Positions 1-8,921 of a stretch of 64,000 bases of DNA are shown piece after piece. The notes beneath the pieces are model-generated. The model ran no database searches. It was given only the letters and a program-made list of their open reading frames with translations, and was not told the origin of the DNA. How positions within the stretch are numbered: position 1 is the first letter of the stretch; every line of letters starts with the position of its first letter. Source of the stretch: Maricaulis maris MCS10 (GTDB lineage Bacteria > Pseudomonadota > Alphaproteobacteria > Caulobacterales > Maricaulaceae); contig NC_008347.1 in the NCBI RefSeq assembly GCF_000014745.1, positions 2,000,001-2,064,000 of the forward strand, in the 5' to 3' direction. Position numbers and translations under genes: made by a program.

Positions 1-535
1 CAGCGAGCAGCACGGTGATAGAGACCAGGGTCACACTGGCCTGCAGAAGATCAAAGCCACGCACCACCAAGCCGTAGGGGCGAGCGGAGGCAAACTGCTT
101 GGCGTGGATCAACATCTCCTGGACTTTCGGATGCTCGATCTCAGCCAGGGAGAAGCGGTTGGCCTTGTCCAATATGAGGCGCGACACCGCAAATCCGAGC
201 TCGGCGTGCAACCGGGATTTCTGGAACACGAGCCCGCGCCGGAGCACCAGCAGCACGGCCAGAATGGCCGCCTCGACTCCGACCAGCTGCAGCGCCGCAC
301 GACGGTCGGCCTCCAACCCGGTATCGATCGCCAGCAGCACGCCGTCGATGAGCAGCTTGGAGACGTAGAGCGCAGCTGGCGGCAACAAGGCCACGACAAT
401 TGTCAGACCGACAATCACCGCGGTCAAGGCGGGTCGGGTCCGACCAATGATCGCCAGCGTGCGCGCCGCAGCACTCAACCGGTCCCGCCAGGACGGTACA
501 TGTTCGTCGGGCTGGTCCGTATCGGGATCAGGCAT
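1..535 (-). CDS. ABC exporter, transmembrane domain (partial, 3' end outside window)
   Basis: The frame starts with ATG at 535 and is open to the left edge, so about 178 N-terminal residues are visible. After a charged N-terminus (MPDPDTDQPDEH...) there are two strongly hydrophobic stretches and the layout of a type I ABC exporter membrane domain: TM1 near residues 38-58, a short loop, TM2, then a cytoplasmic helix region (SRLILDKANRF, EIEHPKVQEM). The ATPase domain would lie outside. The start is 6 bp downstream of the glycosyltransferase-sulfotransferase stop, so it is probably co-transcribed with both sulfotransferase genes. It may export their product, which is inference. Substrate unknown. 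Confidence 0.7.
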   Translation of the reverse strand, partial: MPDPDTDQPDEHVPSWRDRLSAAARTLAIIGRTRPALTAVIVGLTIVVALLPPAALYVSKLLIDGVLLAIDTGLEADRRAALQLVGVEAAILAVLLVLRRGLVFQKSRLHAELGFAVSRLILDKANRFSLAEIEHPKVQEMLIHAKQFASARPYGLVVRGFDLLQASVTLVSITVLLA

Positions 536-541
536 GAGCGA

Positions 542-1972
542 TCAGGCGACCCGCGCCTTTTGAGCCGCGGCTTCCTCGGCTATCCGGCGTGACAGAACGG
601 CCCCCTTGTGCGGGAAAGCTTCTGCCGGGATCGGCCGATCAAGGAAGGGCGCCAGTTTCTCGAACCCCTCACCGGAACAGATGTCGAGGACCAACAGGTC
701 GTCGGGCCGGTCCTTGAAGAAGTCCATCACACTGCGGATGTGTTGGTCATAGACCCAGGAAAAACGCTCGGGGCAATAATTATAGCACCCGTAAACGGTC
801 GCCCGCAGGAATTGGCGCATCCGCAGGTGGACTTCCTCGTCCGGGTCGTTGACGTCCTTGAAAGCCGGCCGGTTGTAATAGTGCCGGGACACCGAACCCA
901 GCCAACTTTCCTTGTCGCGCACCGTCAGGATGAATTTCGAGCCGGGATACTGCTTGTCGAGCTGCTGATAGATCGGGATCGTGGTGATATCGGTCAGGCC
1001 ATCATAATAGCGCAGCAGGGTCAGGTCATACTGGGCGTTGGCAATCTCGATATAGGTGTCCTCGTCTATCGGATAATGGCTGCAATCGAAGCCCAGCATC
1101 TGCAGGCCGGCAGTCAGGGACCGCGTCGCTGTCCGTGACAGGCCCAGCCCGAATACTTTCGGCTTGTCGGCCTTGGTGCCATAGGCAACCCGATCTGAAT
1201 TGGCCTCGAGCCAGGCTGTCAGGTCATCCCGCGTGAACGATGCTTCAGCGCCGATTCCCAGCTGGGCCAGCTCGGATTCGGCGTGCTCGGGCAGTGCCGT
1301 GATGAAGGCGTGGACCTCGTCAGGGGTGGCACTGTCCGGAACCATCCGCCGCGCATACTCGACCGCATGGCGTGCCATGGTCAGGTCGCAGAACTCCCCG
1401 TCATTGGTCACCCATTTCTTCATAGACCGGGTCAGACGTTGCCTCTGGATCTTGGTCCGGCTGCGCAATTCGCGCAGCGCGTATTTCATGAAGATGTGGT
1501 GGAAGGACTGGAAATGGTCATGGAGGATGTCGAAATTGCGGAACTGCTTGGCCGAGCCCATCGGCTTCATGGCCAGGTTGCGCAGGCGCGACTCCGGCCG
1601 CAGCACGTATTTCAGATCATCCTCCGGCACCTCGACCGCTGCCATGGCGCGTACCAGGTCGATGCGGGTGATATGGACACCACAATGCAAGCGACCGCGG
1701 AAACGGTCCGAGACATAGGCGTCGACATAGGGCGCATCGCAATTGTCGATAAAGGGGCGGATATTTTCGAGGATCAGGCAGTCGGCATCGACATAGACCA
1801 CATAGTCGCAATCATGCTCGATCCGCAGCATCTGCGCAACACACTCGGTAAACGGCCGGACGTCATCGATGACATGCACCGCATCCGGCTGGATGTTCTC
1901 GATTGCCAGCTCGAGCGCGACATCACGCGTGCGCTCGTCGATCTGACGGAATACCAAGTCAACCTTCGCCAT
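542..1972 (-). CDS. Glycosyltransferase-like / sulfotransferase fusion protein
   Basis: This 476-residue protein looks like two domains. The N-terminal half carries a hydrophobic strand ending in a DxD-type motif (YVVYVDADCLIL, D62/D64), as in GT-A nucleotide-sugar transferases. The C-terminal half, from about residue 270, opens with KVFGLGLSRTATRSL, the PAPS 5'-phosphosulfate loop of Sulfotransfer_4-like enzymes, followed by the FILTVRDKESWL 3'-phosphate-binding strand. It starts 3 bp after the upstream sulfotransferase stop and ends 6 bp before the ABC exporter start. A sugar-transfer plus sulfation enzyme for a glycolipid or polysaccharide is likely; the acceptor cannot be read. The GT assignment is weaker than the sulfotransferase one. 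Confidence 0.7.
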   Translation of the reverse strand: MAKVDLVFRQIDERTRDVALELAIENIQPDAVHVIDDVRPFTECVAQMLRIEHDCDYVVYVDADCLILENIRPFIDNCDAPYVDAYVSDRFRGRLHCGVHITRIDLVRAMAAVEVPEDDLKYVLRPESRLRNLAMKPMGSAKQFRNFDILHDHFQSFHHIFMKYALRELRSRTKIQRQRLTRSMKKWVTNDGEFCDLTMARHAVEYARRMVPDSATPDEVHAFITALPEHAESELAQLGIGAEASFTRDDLTAWLEANSDRVAYGTKADKPKVFGLGLSRTATRSLTAGLQMLGFDCSHYPIDEDTYIEIANAQYDLTLLRYYDGLTDITTIPIYQQLDKQYPGSKFILTVRDKESWLGSVSRHYYNRPAFKDVNDPDEEVHLRMRQFLRATVYGCYNYCPERFSWVYDQHIRSVMDFFKDRPDDLLVLDICSGEGFEKLAPFLDRPIPAEAFPHKGAVLSRRIAEEAAAQKARVA

Positions 1973-1975
1973 TCT

Positions 1976-2818
1976 TCAGTCCCCCCACTGGTACGGCGCA
2001 TTGGCCGTCGCAGCCATCTGCTCGAACATGGCGAGATGTTCGGGCTTCAACTCTGACTTCCAGCGCAAATCGAGCTCGATCCCGCCGGAATGGTTTTCGT
2101 AATAGTCGCGCGTTCGTGAACCGAGGCTGACAAAGGCCTCGTCGGGATCATCGAAGCGCGACCTAGCGGCGATGAACTGGGTGCCACTATTGCCGCCCAA
2201 CACGTGGTGCTCGACCGATGCGAAATCCGCCATGCCGGGCTGGTATTCAAGGCCGATCAACCGGCACAAGGCCTTGATCGTCGCAGCGCTGTTCTCGGCC
2301 AGGTCCTCATAGCGCACACGCATCTTGGGGCCGTCAAAGCCGTCAAACAGGGCTTGCGCCGTCGCCATCTTGTCGATCCAGGCCTGGATCTGTTCGCCCG
2401 GATCACGGTCCGGGTATTTGCGCAGGCGTGAATTGACGACCGCGCGACCATCCCGGCTGAGCATCAACAGGATCGGCGTGCCACCGCCCTCGCGAACCTC
2501 TTCAGCGCGCGATTCGATCCAGCGCTCATCCTTGGTGGAATCGATGATGACCGATTGGCCGACATGGGCGGCCACCTGCGCATAAAGAGGGCTGACGCCA
2601 TTCCACTCAAACCCGGCCCAGACCGGACAGTCCTCGCCGCAGATCTTGCAGACGCGTTTGCGGAGCGGCTTCTTCTCATCACCGAGATAGCGCGCCTTGC
2701 CACCCTCACCCATGTAAAATGCATCGGTATGACTGCCGAGGATCATACCCAGCAGTGTCGAGCCGGAATGCCCGGCTCCACATATCATGACGGCCGACAG
2801 CCGTGATCGGTCATGCAT
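1976..2818 (-). CDS. Sulfotransferase family protein
   Basis: The PAPS-binding loop is at the N-terminus (MICGAGHSGSTLLGMILGSH), and the later LMLSRDGRAVVNSR segment matches the 3'-phosphate-binding region. A Cys pair (CKICGEDCP) typical of sulfotransferases acting on cell-surface sugars lies between them. Expected activity is transfer of sulfate from PAPS to a hydroxyl or amine. The ATG at 2818 follows GGACAGG; a GTG at 2848 would add ten residues and is possible. It is first of a tight three-gene run with the fusion protein and the ABC exporter. Acceptor unknown. Confidence 0.78.
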   Translation of the reverse strand: MHDRSRLSAVMICGAGHSGSTLLGMILGSHTDAFYMGEGGKARYLGDEKKPLRKRVCKICGEDCPVWAGFEWNGVSPLYAQVAAHVGQSVIIDSTKDERWIESRAEEVREGGGTPILLMLSRDGRAVVNSRLRKYPDRDPGEQIQAWIDKMATAQALFDGFDGPKMRVRYEDLAENSAATIKALCRLIGLEYQPGMADFASVEHHVLGGNSGTQFIAARSRFDDPDEAFVSLGSRTRDYYENHSGGIELDLRWKSELKPEHLAMFEQMAATANAPYQWGD

Positions 2819-3016
2819 CCTGTCCAAATGCCTCTTTTGGGTCCCCACATTACTTCTTGGTCATTGCGTTGCGGGAAACAAGCGAAAAAAAGGGATCAGG
2901 CTGCCCCGAGGCCTTCAAAGCAGCATGTCAATGCAAGCCGGTGTCATCCTGCCGCATGTTGGTGCAATCTGACCGCGCTATAACATCGCTCCGAACTGCC
3001 AATGGGAATCGAACTC

Positions 3017-3517
3017 ATGACACCAGCCCGCCTTGCCCTCCTTCCGCTTTTCGCGCTCGTTGCGTGCGGAAACGACCCGGCCCCGGCCACTGCAGCGAAC
3101 TCGTCTGACACGGCTGCGACATTGGTGGCCGCCGACGACGCCGTAATGGGCGCGATTGTCCAGACCGTCATTCTGGACAGTTTGGGTGAAGCATACGCCT
3201 CTGCCGATCTCGCAAACGGCGCGCGGCAGTTCCGGCGCTGTCAGTCCTGCCACACGCTCGATGCAGGCGGTCGCCACACTGTTGGGCCCAACCTGCATAG
3301 GATTATCGGCCGCCCGGCCGCAATTGCAGACCGGTTCAGCTTTTCCAGCCAGTTGGAGGACGCCGGACTAACCTGGGACCTGGAAACGCTGGACGCCTGG
3401 ATCGCCAACCCGCGGGCGCTTGTGCCCGGCAATCGCATGAGTTTTGTCGGTCTTCGTAACCCCGAGGATCGCCGCGACTTGATAGCCTACATTGCGGTCG
3501 AATCCGCCGTAGAATAA
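3017..3517 (+). CDS. Lipid-anchored c-type cytochrome
   Basis: This small class I cytochrome c has the haem motif CQSCH (about residues 75-79) and a probable axial Met in PGNRMSF. The N-terminus is a lipoprotein signal with lipobox LVAC and Cys17, followed by a flexible Ala/Asp-rich spacer, so it should be tethered to the periplasmic side of a membrane and carry electrons. The ATG at 3017 gives a proper signal peptide; another ATG at 3002 would add five residues. It is convergent with the next gene, only 3 bp between stops. Partner oxidase or reductase not visible. Confidence 0.85.
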   Translation: MTPARLALLPLFALVACGNDPAPATAANSSDTAATLVAADDAVMGAIVQTVILDSLGEAYASADLANGARQFRRCQSCHTLDAGGRHTVGPNLHRIIGRPAAIADRFSFSSQLEDAGLTWDLETLDAWIANPRALVPGNRMSFVGLRNPEDRRDLIAYIAVESAVE

Positions 3518-3520
3518 AGC

Positions 3521-4303
3521 TCAAAACCGGCGCCAGACGGACATGAAGAGGGCGCGTTGCTCAATCGCATTGCGACCGCTGGGCGTGATCGAGCCACCGA
3601 TCTGGACTGTCTGGCGCCCAAGGTCCCGGCTGATCGAAAGCTGGAGCTTGTGTTGGTCATAACTGCGGGCACCGACACGATCTGTTTCCACGCTCCAGAC
3701 CGAGAAGGATTGCGCCAGCACCTGCCAGCGTTCGGTCAGTCGCCAACCGGCGGTCAGGTCGAAACGGGCTTCATCCAGCCAGGGACCGTCGCGCCAGCGC
3801 CAGGCAAGCTGCGCTTCGGCGAAGCCCCGTTCACCGAAACTGCGCCCGACGAGGCCGCGCAAATCGGCTGCCATGTCGCCTGACCCGAATGCCTGGTTGG
3901 ATACATTCTCGCCCTGGCCGGGTATCAGCGCGGCGATCTGCGCTGACAGGACCAAACGCTCTCCTTGCCAAAGGCGGCGGCGCCACCCGATCTCGCTGGC
4001 CGACAACCCCTGCGCCTGGTCATAGGACGCGTCACGCAGACGCCGCACGTCCTGCCAGGCGATGCGGGCCACCAGCGTATCCCGAGCGCTCACCCCGTAT
4101 TCAATGAAGGCAGCGGTTTCATCCTTGTGGAAATAGCCGTCATCCCGGCGTTGCCGGTCATTGTCATAGGCATGATCGGCCCGGTCGACGAGCGATGTAA
4201 TGATGATCAGCCCTTCGCCCTTGGACTGCGGCCAGGCGCCGGCCGCTGCTGGCGGTGCCAGGACAGGTCCCGACACGCCAGCCAGGCAGGCGATCGCGAT
4301 CAG
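3521..4303 (-). CDS. Putative outer-membrane or periplasmic beta-rich protein (start uncertain)
   Basis: The protein has an apparent signal peptide (LIAIACLAGVSGPVLAPPAAAGA), then alternating polar/aromatic strands (VLSAQIAALIPG, FAEAQLAWRWRDG, ARFDLTAGWRLTERW) and ends in aromatic Phe (VWRRF), as outer-membrane barrels do. I do not recognise the family. The only ATG, at 4432, would add 43 Arg-rich residues read in a second frame inside the aldolase gene and would bury the signal peptide. A CTG at 4303 places the start directly at the signal sequence and overlaps the aldolase TGA as CTGA, the arrangement usual for ATGA coupling. I prefer the short form. Confidence 0.55.
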   Translation of the reverse strand: MIAIACLAGVSGPVLAPPAAAGAWPQSKGEGLIIITSLVDRADHAYDNDRQRRDDGYFHKDETAAFIEYGVSARDTLVARIAWQDVRRLRDASYDQAQGLSASEIGWRRRLWQGERLVLSAQIAALIPGQGENVSNQAFGSGDMAADLRGLVGRSFGERGFAEAQLAWRWRDGPWLDEARFDLTAGWRLTERWQVLAQSFSVWSVETDRVGARSYDQHKLQLSISRDLGRQTVQIGGSITPSGRNAIEQRALFMSVWRRF

Positions 4304-5067
4304 ACGTCGAAGCCGGGGCTTTCCCGACGGACGCGATCCATGATGGCCGCCCAGGCGATTTCCTTGAAGAAGTCGTTTGACGCGATCTCCCCGGATTGCC
4401 CGAAGACGCGGTCCTGCATCTTCTCGTCCCATTCGATCAGATCTCCACCCGCCTGGGCCATGACCTGAATTCGGCAGGCACGCTCCAGTAGATAGATACG
4501 AATATACGCGCTAAACGGGTGATCGCCAACCGACAACGTCCCATGGTTGCGCAGGATCATCAGATTTTTCTCGCCAAGATCGGCTACAAGGCGCTCTTTC
4601 TCTTCCGATTCCAGCGCAATACCTTCGTAGTCGTGATAACTCACATCATTGAAGACATTCATCGCCAGTTGGGAGATTGGCCGCAATCCACCCTTCTGGG
4701 CGGCCACGGCCACACCGGCATCCGAATGCAGATGAAGCGCCACGGCCACGTCATGGCGGGCCGCGTGGATCGCCGAATGGATCACGAACCCGGCCGGATT
4801 GATCCCGAATTGTGATGGCGGCAGCACATTGCCGTCCAGGTCGACCTTCACGAGGTTGGACGCCGTCACATCCTCATAGAGCAGCCCGAACGGGTTGAGC
4901 AGGAAATGCTCGTCAGGCCCCGGAACGCGCATAGAAATATGTGTGAAAAAGAGATCGTCCCAGCCATGCATGCGCACGAGACGGTAGAGCGCTGCCAGAT
5001 CGCAACGAGCCTTCCATTCCTCGGCCGAAACCTGATCCTTGACCGAGATATTTGCTTGATCGTCCAT
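4300..5067 (-). CDS. Class II aldolase/adducin family protein
   Basis: This 255-residue protein has the class II aldolase/adducin fold signature: zinc ligands in HLHSDAG and NHGT, with the central NPFGLLYEDVTASNLVKVDLDG segment. Family members are fuculose/rhamnulose-phosphate aldolases and relatives of unknown substrate; this one resembles the adducin-like group, so specific chemistry is unassigned. The start ATG at 5067 follows a good GGGGAGAACATC ribosome site. A GTG-initiated frame to 5268 would run into the egtB coding region and is unlikely. It follows egtB by 68 bp and is probably in the same transcript; its TGA overlaps the likely CTG start of the next gene. Confidence 0.82.
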   Translation of the reverse strand: MDDQANISVKDQVSAEEWKARCDLAALYRLVRMHGWDDLFFTHISMRVPGPDEHFLLNPFGLLYEDVTASNLVKVDLDGNVLPPSQFGINPAGFVIHSAIHAARHDVAVALHLHSDAGVAVAAQKGGLRPISQLAMNVFNDVSYHDYEGIALESEEKERLVADLGEKNLMILRNHGTLSVGDHPFSAYIRIYLLERACRIQVMAQAGGDLIEWDEKMQDRVFGQSGEIASNDFFKEIAWAAIMDRVRRESPGFDV

Positions 5068-5135
5068 GATGTTCTCCCCATGGCTTGTATCGTTATCGCC
5101 AACATTGTGCAGGATCGGCCCTGCCACTGGCTGCG

Positions 5136-6416
5136 TCAAATGTCCTTTGCCAGGCGCAGGCCGGAAAACTGCCATCGCGCCTCCGGCGGAAAGAAGTTGC
5201 GATAACTGGGCCGCACATGGCCCGGCTGGGTGGCACACGAGCCGCCGCGCAAGACAAACTGCCCGCACATGAACTTACCATTGTATTCCCCGACAGCACC
5301 GGGTGCCGGTCGGTAGCGCGGATAGGGGGAATAGGCTGACCGTGTCCATTCCCAGGCGTCACCGAATACCTGTCGCAGCCCGGCCCCGGCGCTTCGATGC
5401 ATTGGGGTCGCTCCGGGATGGGCCGACCGACCGGGCGAACAGAATCGCCCATCGACCGACCGCCGCGTCGACGCGCCGACTTCCCACTCCCGCTCGTCCG
5501 GCAGCCGCGCACCGCTCCATTCGGCGAAAGCACTGGCCTCATAATAGCTGAGATGGACAACCGGAGCGTCCAGATCGAGTGACTGCTGCCCATGCAGGGT
5601 GAATATTTCCGGGCCACCGTCACCGTCCCGCCAATACAGCGGCGCCGCCCAGCCTTGGGCCTGAACCTTGGCCCAACCGTCCGACAGCCAGAGTCCGGCT
5701 GTCCGATAGCCGCCATCCTCGATGAAGGCGCGGTAGTCTCGATTGCTGACCAGGCGGTCCGCCAGGGCAAAGGGGGTCAGTATGGACTGATGTTTCGGGC
5801 CTTCATTGTCGAAGTGGAAGCGACCACCATCCGTGCCGGTTTCGACCACGCCGCCGTCGAACTCCACCCAGCCGCACGGGCCATCATCTGCCGTTATTCC
5901 CGGATCTGTGGGCGTGGCAAAGGCCGCGGGCGCGAACGGATGGCGAGACAGCACATGCTTGATGTCGGTCAGGATCAGTTCCTGGTGCTGCTGTTCGTGG
6001 GCCAGACCCAGTTCGACCAGGTCCTGGATCGCCGTGTTTTCAGCGATATGGTCAAGCATCAGTAAACGCGACATCGCCTCGTCGACATGGGCCCGATAGG
6101 CCATGACTTCCGCCAGCGTCGGACGGCTGAGCAAACCGCGTTCCGACCGGGCATGGCGGGCCCCGATCCCGTTGTAGTAAGAATTGAACAGGTAATTGAA
6201 TTCGCCCGAATATTCCCGATACCCGGCAAGCTGGGACCGCAGCAGGAACGTCTCCCAGAACCAGGTGGTGTGAGCCAGGTGCCATTTGGTCGGACTGACA
6301 TCCGGCATGGACTGGATGACCATGTCCTCCACACCGAGGTCCGCCACCAGTAATTGCGTTGCCTCGCGCACACCCGAAAAGCGTGCCGCAACTGACACCG
6401 GTCGCATGTCTTCCAC
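5136..6416 (-). CDS. egtB: Ergothioneine biosynthesis sulfoxide synthase EgtB
   Basis: EgtB is the non-haem iron enzyme that joins hercynine to a thiol (gamma-Glu-Cys or Cys) using O2 in ergothioneine synthesis. The N-terminal DinB-like domain has KWHLAHTTWFWETF and the iron ligand cluster HEQQHQE (H140, H144). The C-terminal formylglycine-generating-like domain ends in the typical RPSYRNFFPPEARWQFSGLRLA. At 426 residues it has normal family length. The gene is divergent from a DUF2336 gene. The methyltransferase EgtD, often adjacent, is absent on both sides. Confidence 0.93.
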   Translation of the reverse strand: MEDMRPVSVAARFSGVREATQLLVADLGVEDMVIQSMPDVSPTKWHLAHTTWFWETFLLRSQLAGYREYSGEFNYLFNSYYNGIGARHARSERGLLSRPTLAEVMAYRAHVDEAMSRLLMLDHIAENTAIQDLVELGLAHEQQHQELILTDIKHVLSRHPFAPAAFATPTDPGITADDGPCGWVEFDGGVVETGTDGGRFHFDNEGPKHQSILTPFALADRLVSNRDYRAFIEDGGYRTAGLWLSDGWAKVQAQGWAAPLYWRDGDGGPEIFTLHGQQSLDLDAPVVHLSYYEASAFAEWSGARLPDEREWEVGASTRRSVDGRFCSPGRSAHPGATPMHRSAGAGLRQVFGDAWEWTRSAYSPYPRYRPAPGAVGEYNGKFMCGQFVLRGGSCATQPGHVRPSYRNFFPPEARWQFSGLRLAKDI

Positions 6417-6513
6417 AGCTCAATCACCCCTCTGCCGCCGCCCGGATTAACAAGTTTTCAAGGCGTTGCTGTCATCGATAGCGGTCAATGTAATCAACCG
6501 CAAATCAAGATCC

Positions 6514-7572
6514 ATGGCTGCCAATCCTGCCCAAGCACTTCACCTCCTCGCCGCCGTGCGAGATCCCGCGAAACGCCAGCAACTTGCACTGGGCGTCACG
6601 GAGATGTGTGTCGCGCATCCACTTTCACCAGGTGCCGAACCGATCGCGGGCGATTTGCTGATCACCCTGACCAGCAAGTCGGATCTCGACACCAAGATTG
6701 CGATGGCGCAAAAGCTGGCTGACTGCGAATGGGCGCCACACTCCGCTATCAAGCACCTGGCCTTCGACCAGATCGAGATTTCGGCGATCATCATCGAGAA
6801 GAGCGATCTGCTCACCCAGAAGGACATGATCGAACTGGCCGAAACCGGATCGATCGAGCACCGTCGTCATCTTGCCATGCGCGCCAATCTTTGCCTGCCG
6901 GTCACCGATCAACTCGCCAAGCCCGGCGAGCCGATCGTCCTGCGCGCCCTGGCCAATAACGACACCGCCGAGATTTCAGAGAACACGCTGGAGGTCTGCC
7001 TCCATGTCGCTCGCGAGCACCCCAAGCTGCGCGAGGCCCTGGCCCGGCGTCACGACCTGTCCACCGACTATGCGACACAATTGTGCATCATGATGCCGGA
7101 CAACTGGCGTGAAGAGCTCTATCGCCGCTTTGGCCTGGACAAGGGCAAGGTTGAATCCCTGGCCGTCGAAGCGGCATTGGGAGCGACCCCCGAGGATGTC
7201 GACAAGGCGGCAGCGCGCGAAGTGCAGGATGCCCGCGACGCCGGCGAACTCAGCGGACGGTTTGCGATGGACGCCCTGAAGGCCGGCAAGGAAGCTGTTT
7301 TCGATCACGCCATCGCCGCCCTGTGCAGCATCAAGGCCTCGCAGTGGCGTGTGGCACTGGCCATGAGCGGCGTGCGCGCTGCGGCCATGGCCTGTCAGGC
7401 TGCACAGCTGGAGCGGACCGCCTACCCGATTATCCACAAGACCCTCCAACGGTCCGGCCGCATTCATCAGGCCCTGGAAGGTGACGCGATGGCAGCGGCC
7501 GCCAACGTCTTTCGCATGTACGGGCCGGAAAAAGCGGCCAAGGTCTTGCGTCAGATGGGTACGAGGGCTTGA
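6514..7572 (+). CDS. DUF2336 domain protein
   Basis: This roughly 352-residue soluble, helical-repeat-like protein carries the DUF2336 pattern of alphaproteobacteria (AMRANLCLPVTDQLAKPGEPIVLRALANNDTAEIS; LCIMMPDNWREELYRRFGLD). Function is unknown; no catalytic motif is visible. ATG at 6514 is preferred because the upstream part of the frame (from 6466) does not look like protein. Its TGA overlaps a TTG at 7569, directly before the NAD kinase region. A second DUF2336 gene lies at 9510-10646 on the opposite strand. Confidence 0.8.
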   Translation: MAANPAQALHLLAAVRDPAKRQQLALGVTEMCVAHPLSPGAEPIAGDLLITLTSKSDLDTKIAMAQKLADCEWAPHSAIKHLAFDQIEISAIIIEKSDLLTQKDMIELAETGSIEHRRHLAMRANLCLPVTDQLAKPGEPIVLRALANNDTAEISENTLEVCLHVAREHPKLREALARRHDLSTDYATQLCIMMPDNWREELYRRFGLDKGKVESLAVEAALGATPEDVDKAAAREVQDARDAGELSGRFAMDALKAGKEAVFDHAIAALCSIKASQWRVALAMSGVRAAAMACQAAQLERTAYPIIHKTLQRSGRIHQALEGDAMAAAANVFRMYGPEKAAKVLRQMGTRA

Positions 7573-7612
7573 ATAAGAAGCTGTTCCATCAGGTTTTCTT
7601 TCGGGTTCCTCC

Positions 7613-8377
7613 ATCACCGCCTCTCTTGCCTTTCTAGCCAGCCCCCGTCCGGAGGCGAAAGCCGCCAAGGCGCGCCTCGAGAACCTGTACGGAAACGTCC
7701 CGGTCGAGGAAGCCGAGATCATCGTCGCGCTTGGCGGTGACGGGCTGATGCTGGATGCCCTGCACCGGTCCATCAAGACCGGCGCCCGGGTCTATGGCAT
7801 GAATTTCGGATCGGTCGGCTTCCTGATGAACGAGTTCCGCGAAGACGGGCTGACCGAACGCCTGGCTCGCGCCGAACGGGCTCGCATCCATCCCTTGCGT
7901 GCGATCGGCGAGGACATTCACTGCAAACCTTTCGAAGCGCTGGCGATCAACGAGGTCTCCCTGCTGCGTGAGACCCGGCAGACCGCCAAGATCAAGATCA
8001 CCATTGATGGCAAGAGCCGCATGTCGGAACTTCAGTCGGATGGCGTGCTGGTCGCAACTCCCGCCGGGTCAACCGCCTACAATCTGTCGGCGCACGGCCC
8101 CATCCTGCCGCTCGATTCGACCGTGCTGGCGCTGACCCCGATCAGCGCCTTCCGGCCCCGCCGCTGGCGCGGCGCACTGCTGCCCCGCAATGTCCGCGTC
8201 GGATTCGAAATCGTCGAACCTTCCTTGCGCCCGGTCTCGGCCGTCGCCGACAATCAGGAATTCCGGGAAATTGCGCGGGTCGATGTCGTGGAAGCCCACG
8301 ACGTCACACTGACCATGCTTTTCGATCCGGGCCGTGACCTCGCCGAACGCATTCTGGTCGAGCAGTTCGAAAACTGA
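7613..8377 (+). CDS. nadK: NAD kinase (start codon unclear)
   Basis: The protein phosphorylates NAD to NADP with ATP. The catalytic GGDG motif ([10 protein letters not shown]), [17 protein letters not shown] and [15 protein letters not shown] are all present. The first ATG in frame (7748) lies after GGDG, so starting there would destroy the enzyme. The conserved N-terminus ([27 protein letters not shown]) continues upstream in frame to a TAA at 7574, with no ATG, GTG or TTG. An ATC at 7613 would give the expected length of about 254 residues. Alternatively a TTG at 7569 starts a second frame needing a one-base shift near 7592-7605, which could be a sequence error. The gene product is certain; its start is not. 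Confidence 0.88.
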   Translation: MTASLAFLASPRPEAKAAKARLENLYGNVPVEEAEIIVALGGDGLMLDALHRSIKTGARVYGMNFGSVGFLMNEFREDGLTERLARAERARIHPLRAIGEDIHCKPFEALAINEVSLLRETRQTAKIKITIDGKSRMSELQSDGVLVATPAGSTAYNLSAHGPILPLDSTVLALTPISAFRPRRWRGALLPRNVRVGFEIVEPSLRPVSAVADNQEFREIARVDVVEAHDVTLTMLFDPGRDLAERILVEQFEN

Positions 8378-8452
8378 GCGGATTTAGGCTGGCGTTAAGC
8401 AAGCCGCGCTAGTTTGCCTGAATGGTAATTTCGAGCGGACCCGGCCCCCGTG

Positions 8453-8911
8453 ATGAGCACTGACGCCCTGACCGATACTTTGTCCCGCATGACCATCCTG
8501 CTGGTGGATGACAGCGCTGCCTTGCGTGGCGCGCTGCGCGTATCGCTGCAAGCTTTCGGCTGCAATCGCGTGGTCGAGGTGGATACCGTCGAACGGGCGC
8601 TGGAAACCCTGCGGATCAAGCCGATCGATCTCGTCATCACAGACTGGAAGATGAAACCCCGCGACGGCATCGATCTCGTCCGCACCTTGCGCGACCGCCA
8701 CTCCGGTCTGCCGCCTCGCCTGCCGGTCGTGATGCTGTCCGCCTATACTGCCGATGAGCGCATCCGCCAGGCCCGTCAGACCGGGGTCGACGCGTTCCTG
8801 ACCAAACCTTTCACTGCGACCAGCCTCGCCCAGACTTTGCGCGAGACGCTCGGTGCCGACACCCATACCCGTATCGGAGCAGATTCCGCCCCGATCGCGA
8901 CTGCCAGCTAG
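8453..8911 (+). CDS. Single-domain response regulator (CheY-like)
   Basis: The protein is a lone receiver domain: acidic pair D19/D20 (LLVDDS), phospho-acceptor D64 (VITDWKM), switch Ser in VVMLSAYT and the conserved Lys in FLTKPF. No output domain follows; the last 25 residues are low complexity. ATG at 8453 is preferred to the GTG three bases upstream. It is followed after 10 bp by an HPt-like protein, so the two probably act in one phosphorelay. A sequence TTAG-N7-TTAA at about 8386-8400 upstream resembles a CtrA box with one mismatch. Confidence 0.85.
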   Translation: MSTDALTDTLSRMTILLVDDSAALRGALRVSLQAFGCNRVVEVDTVERALETLRIKPIDLVITDWKMKPRDGIDLVRTLRDRHSGLPPRLPVVMLSAYTADERIRQARQTGVDAFLTKPFTATSLAQTLRETLGADTHTRIGADSAPIATAS

Positions 8912-8921
8912 AGGACGTCCC

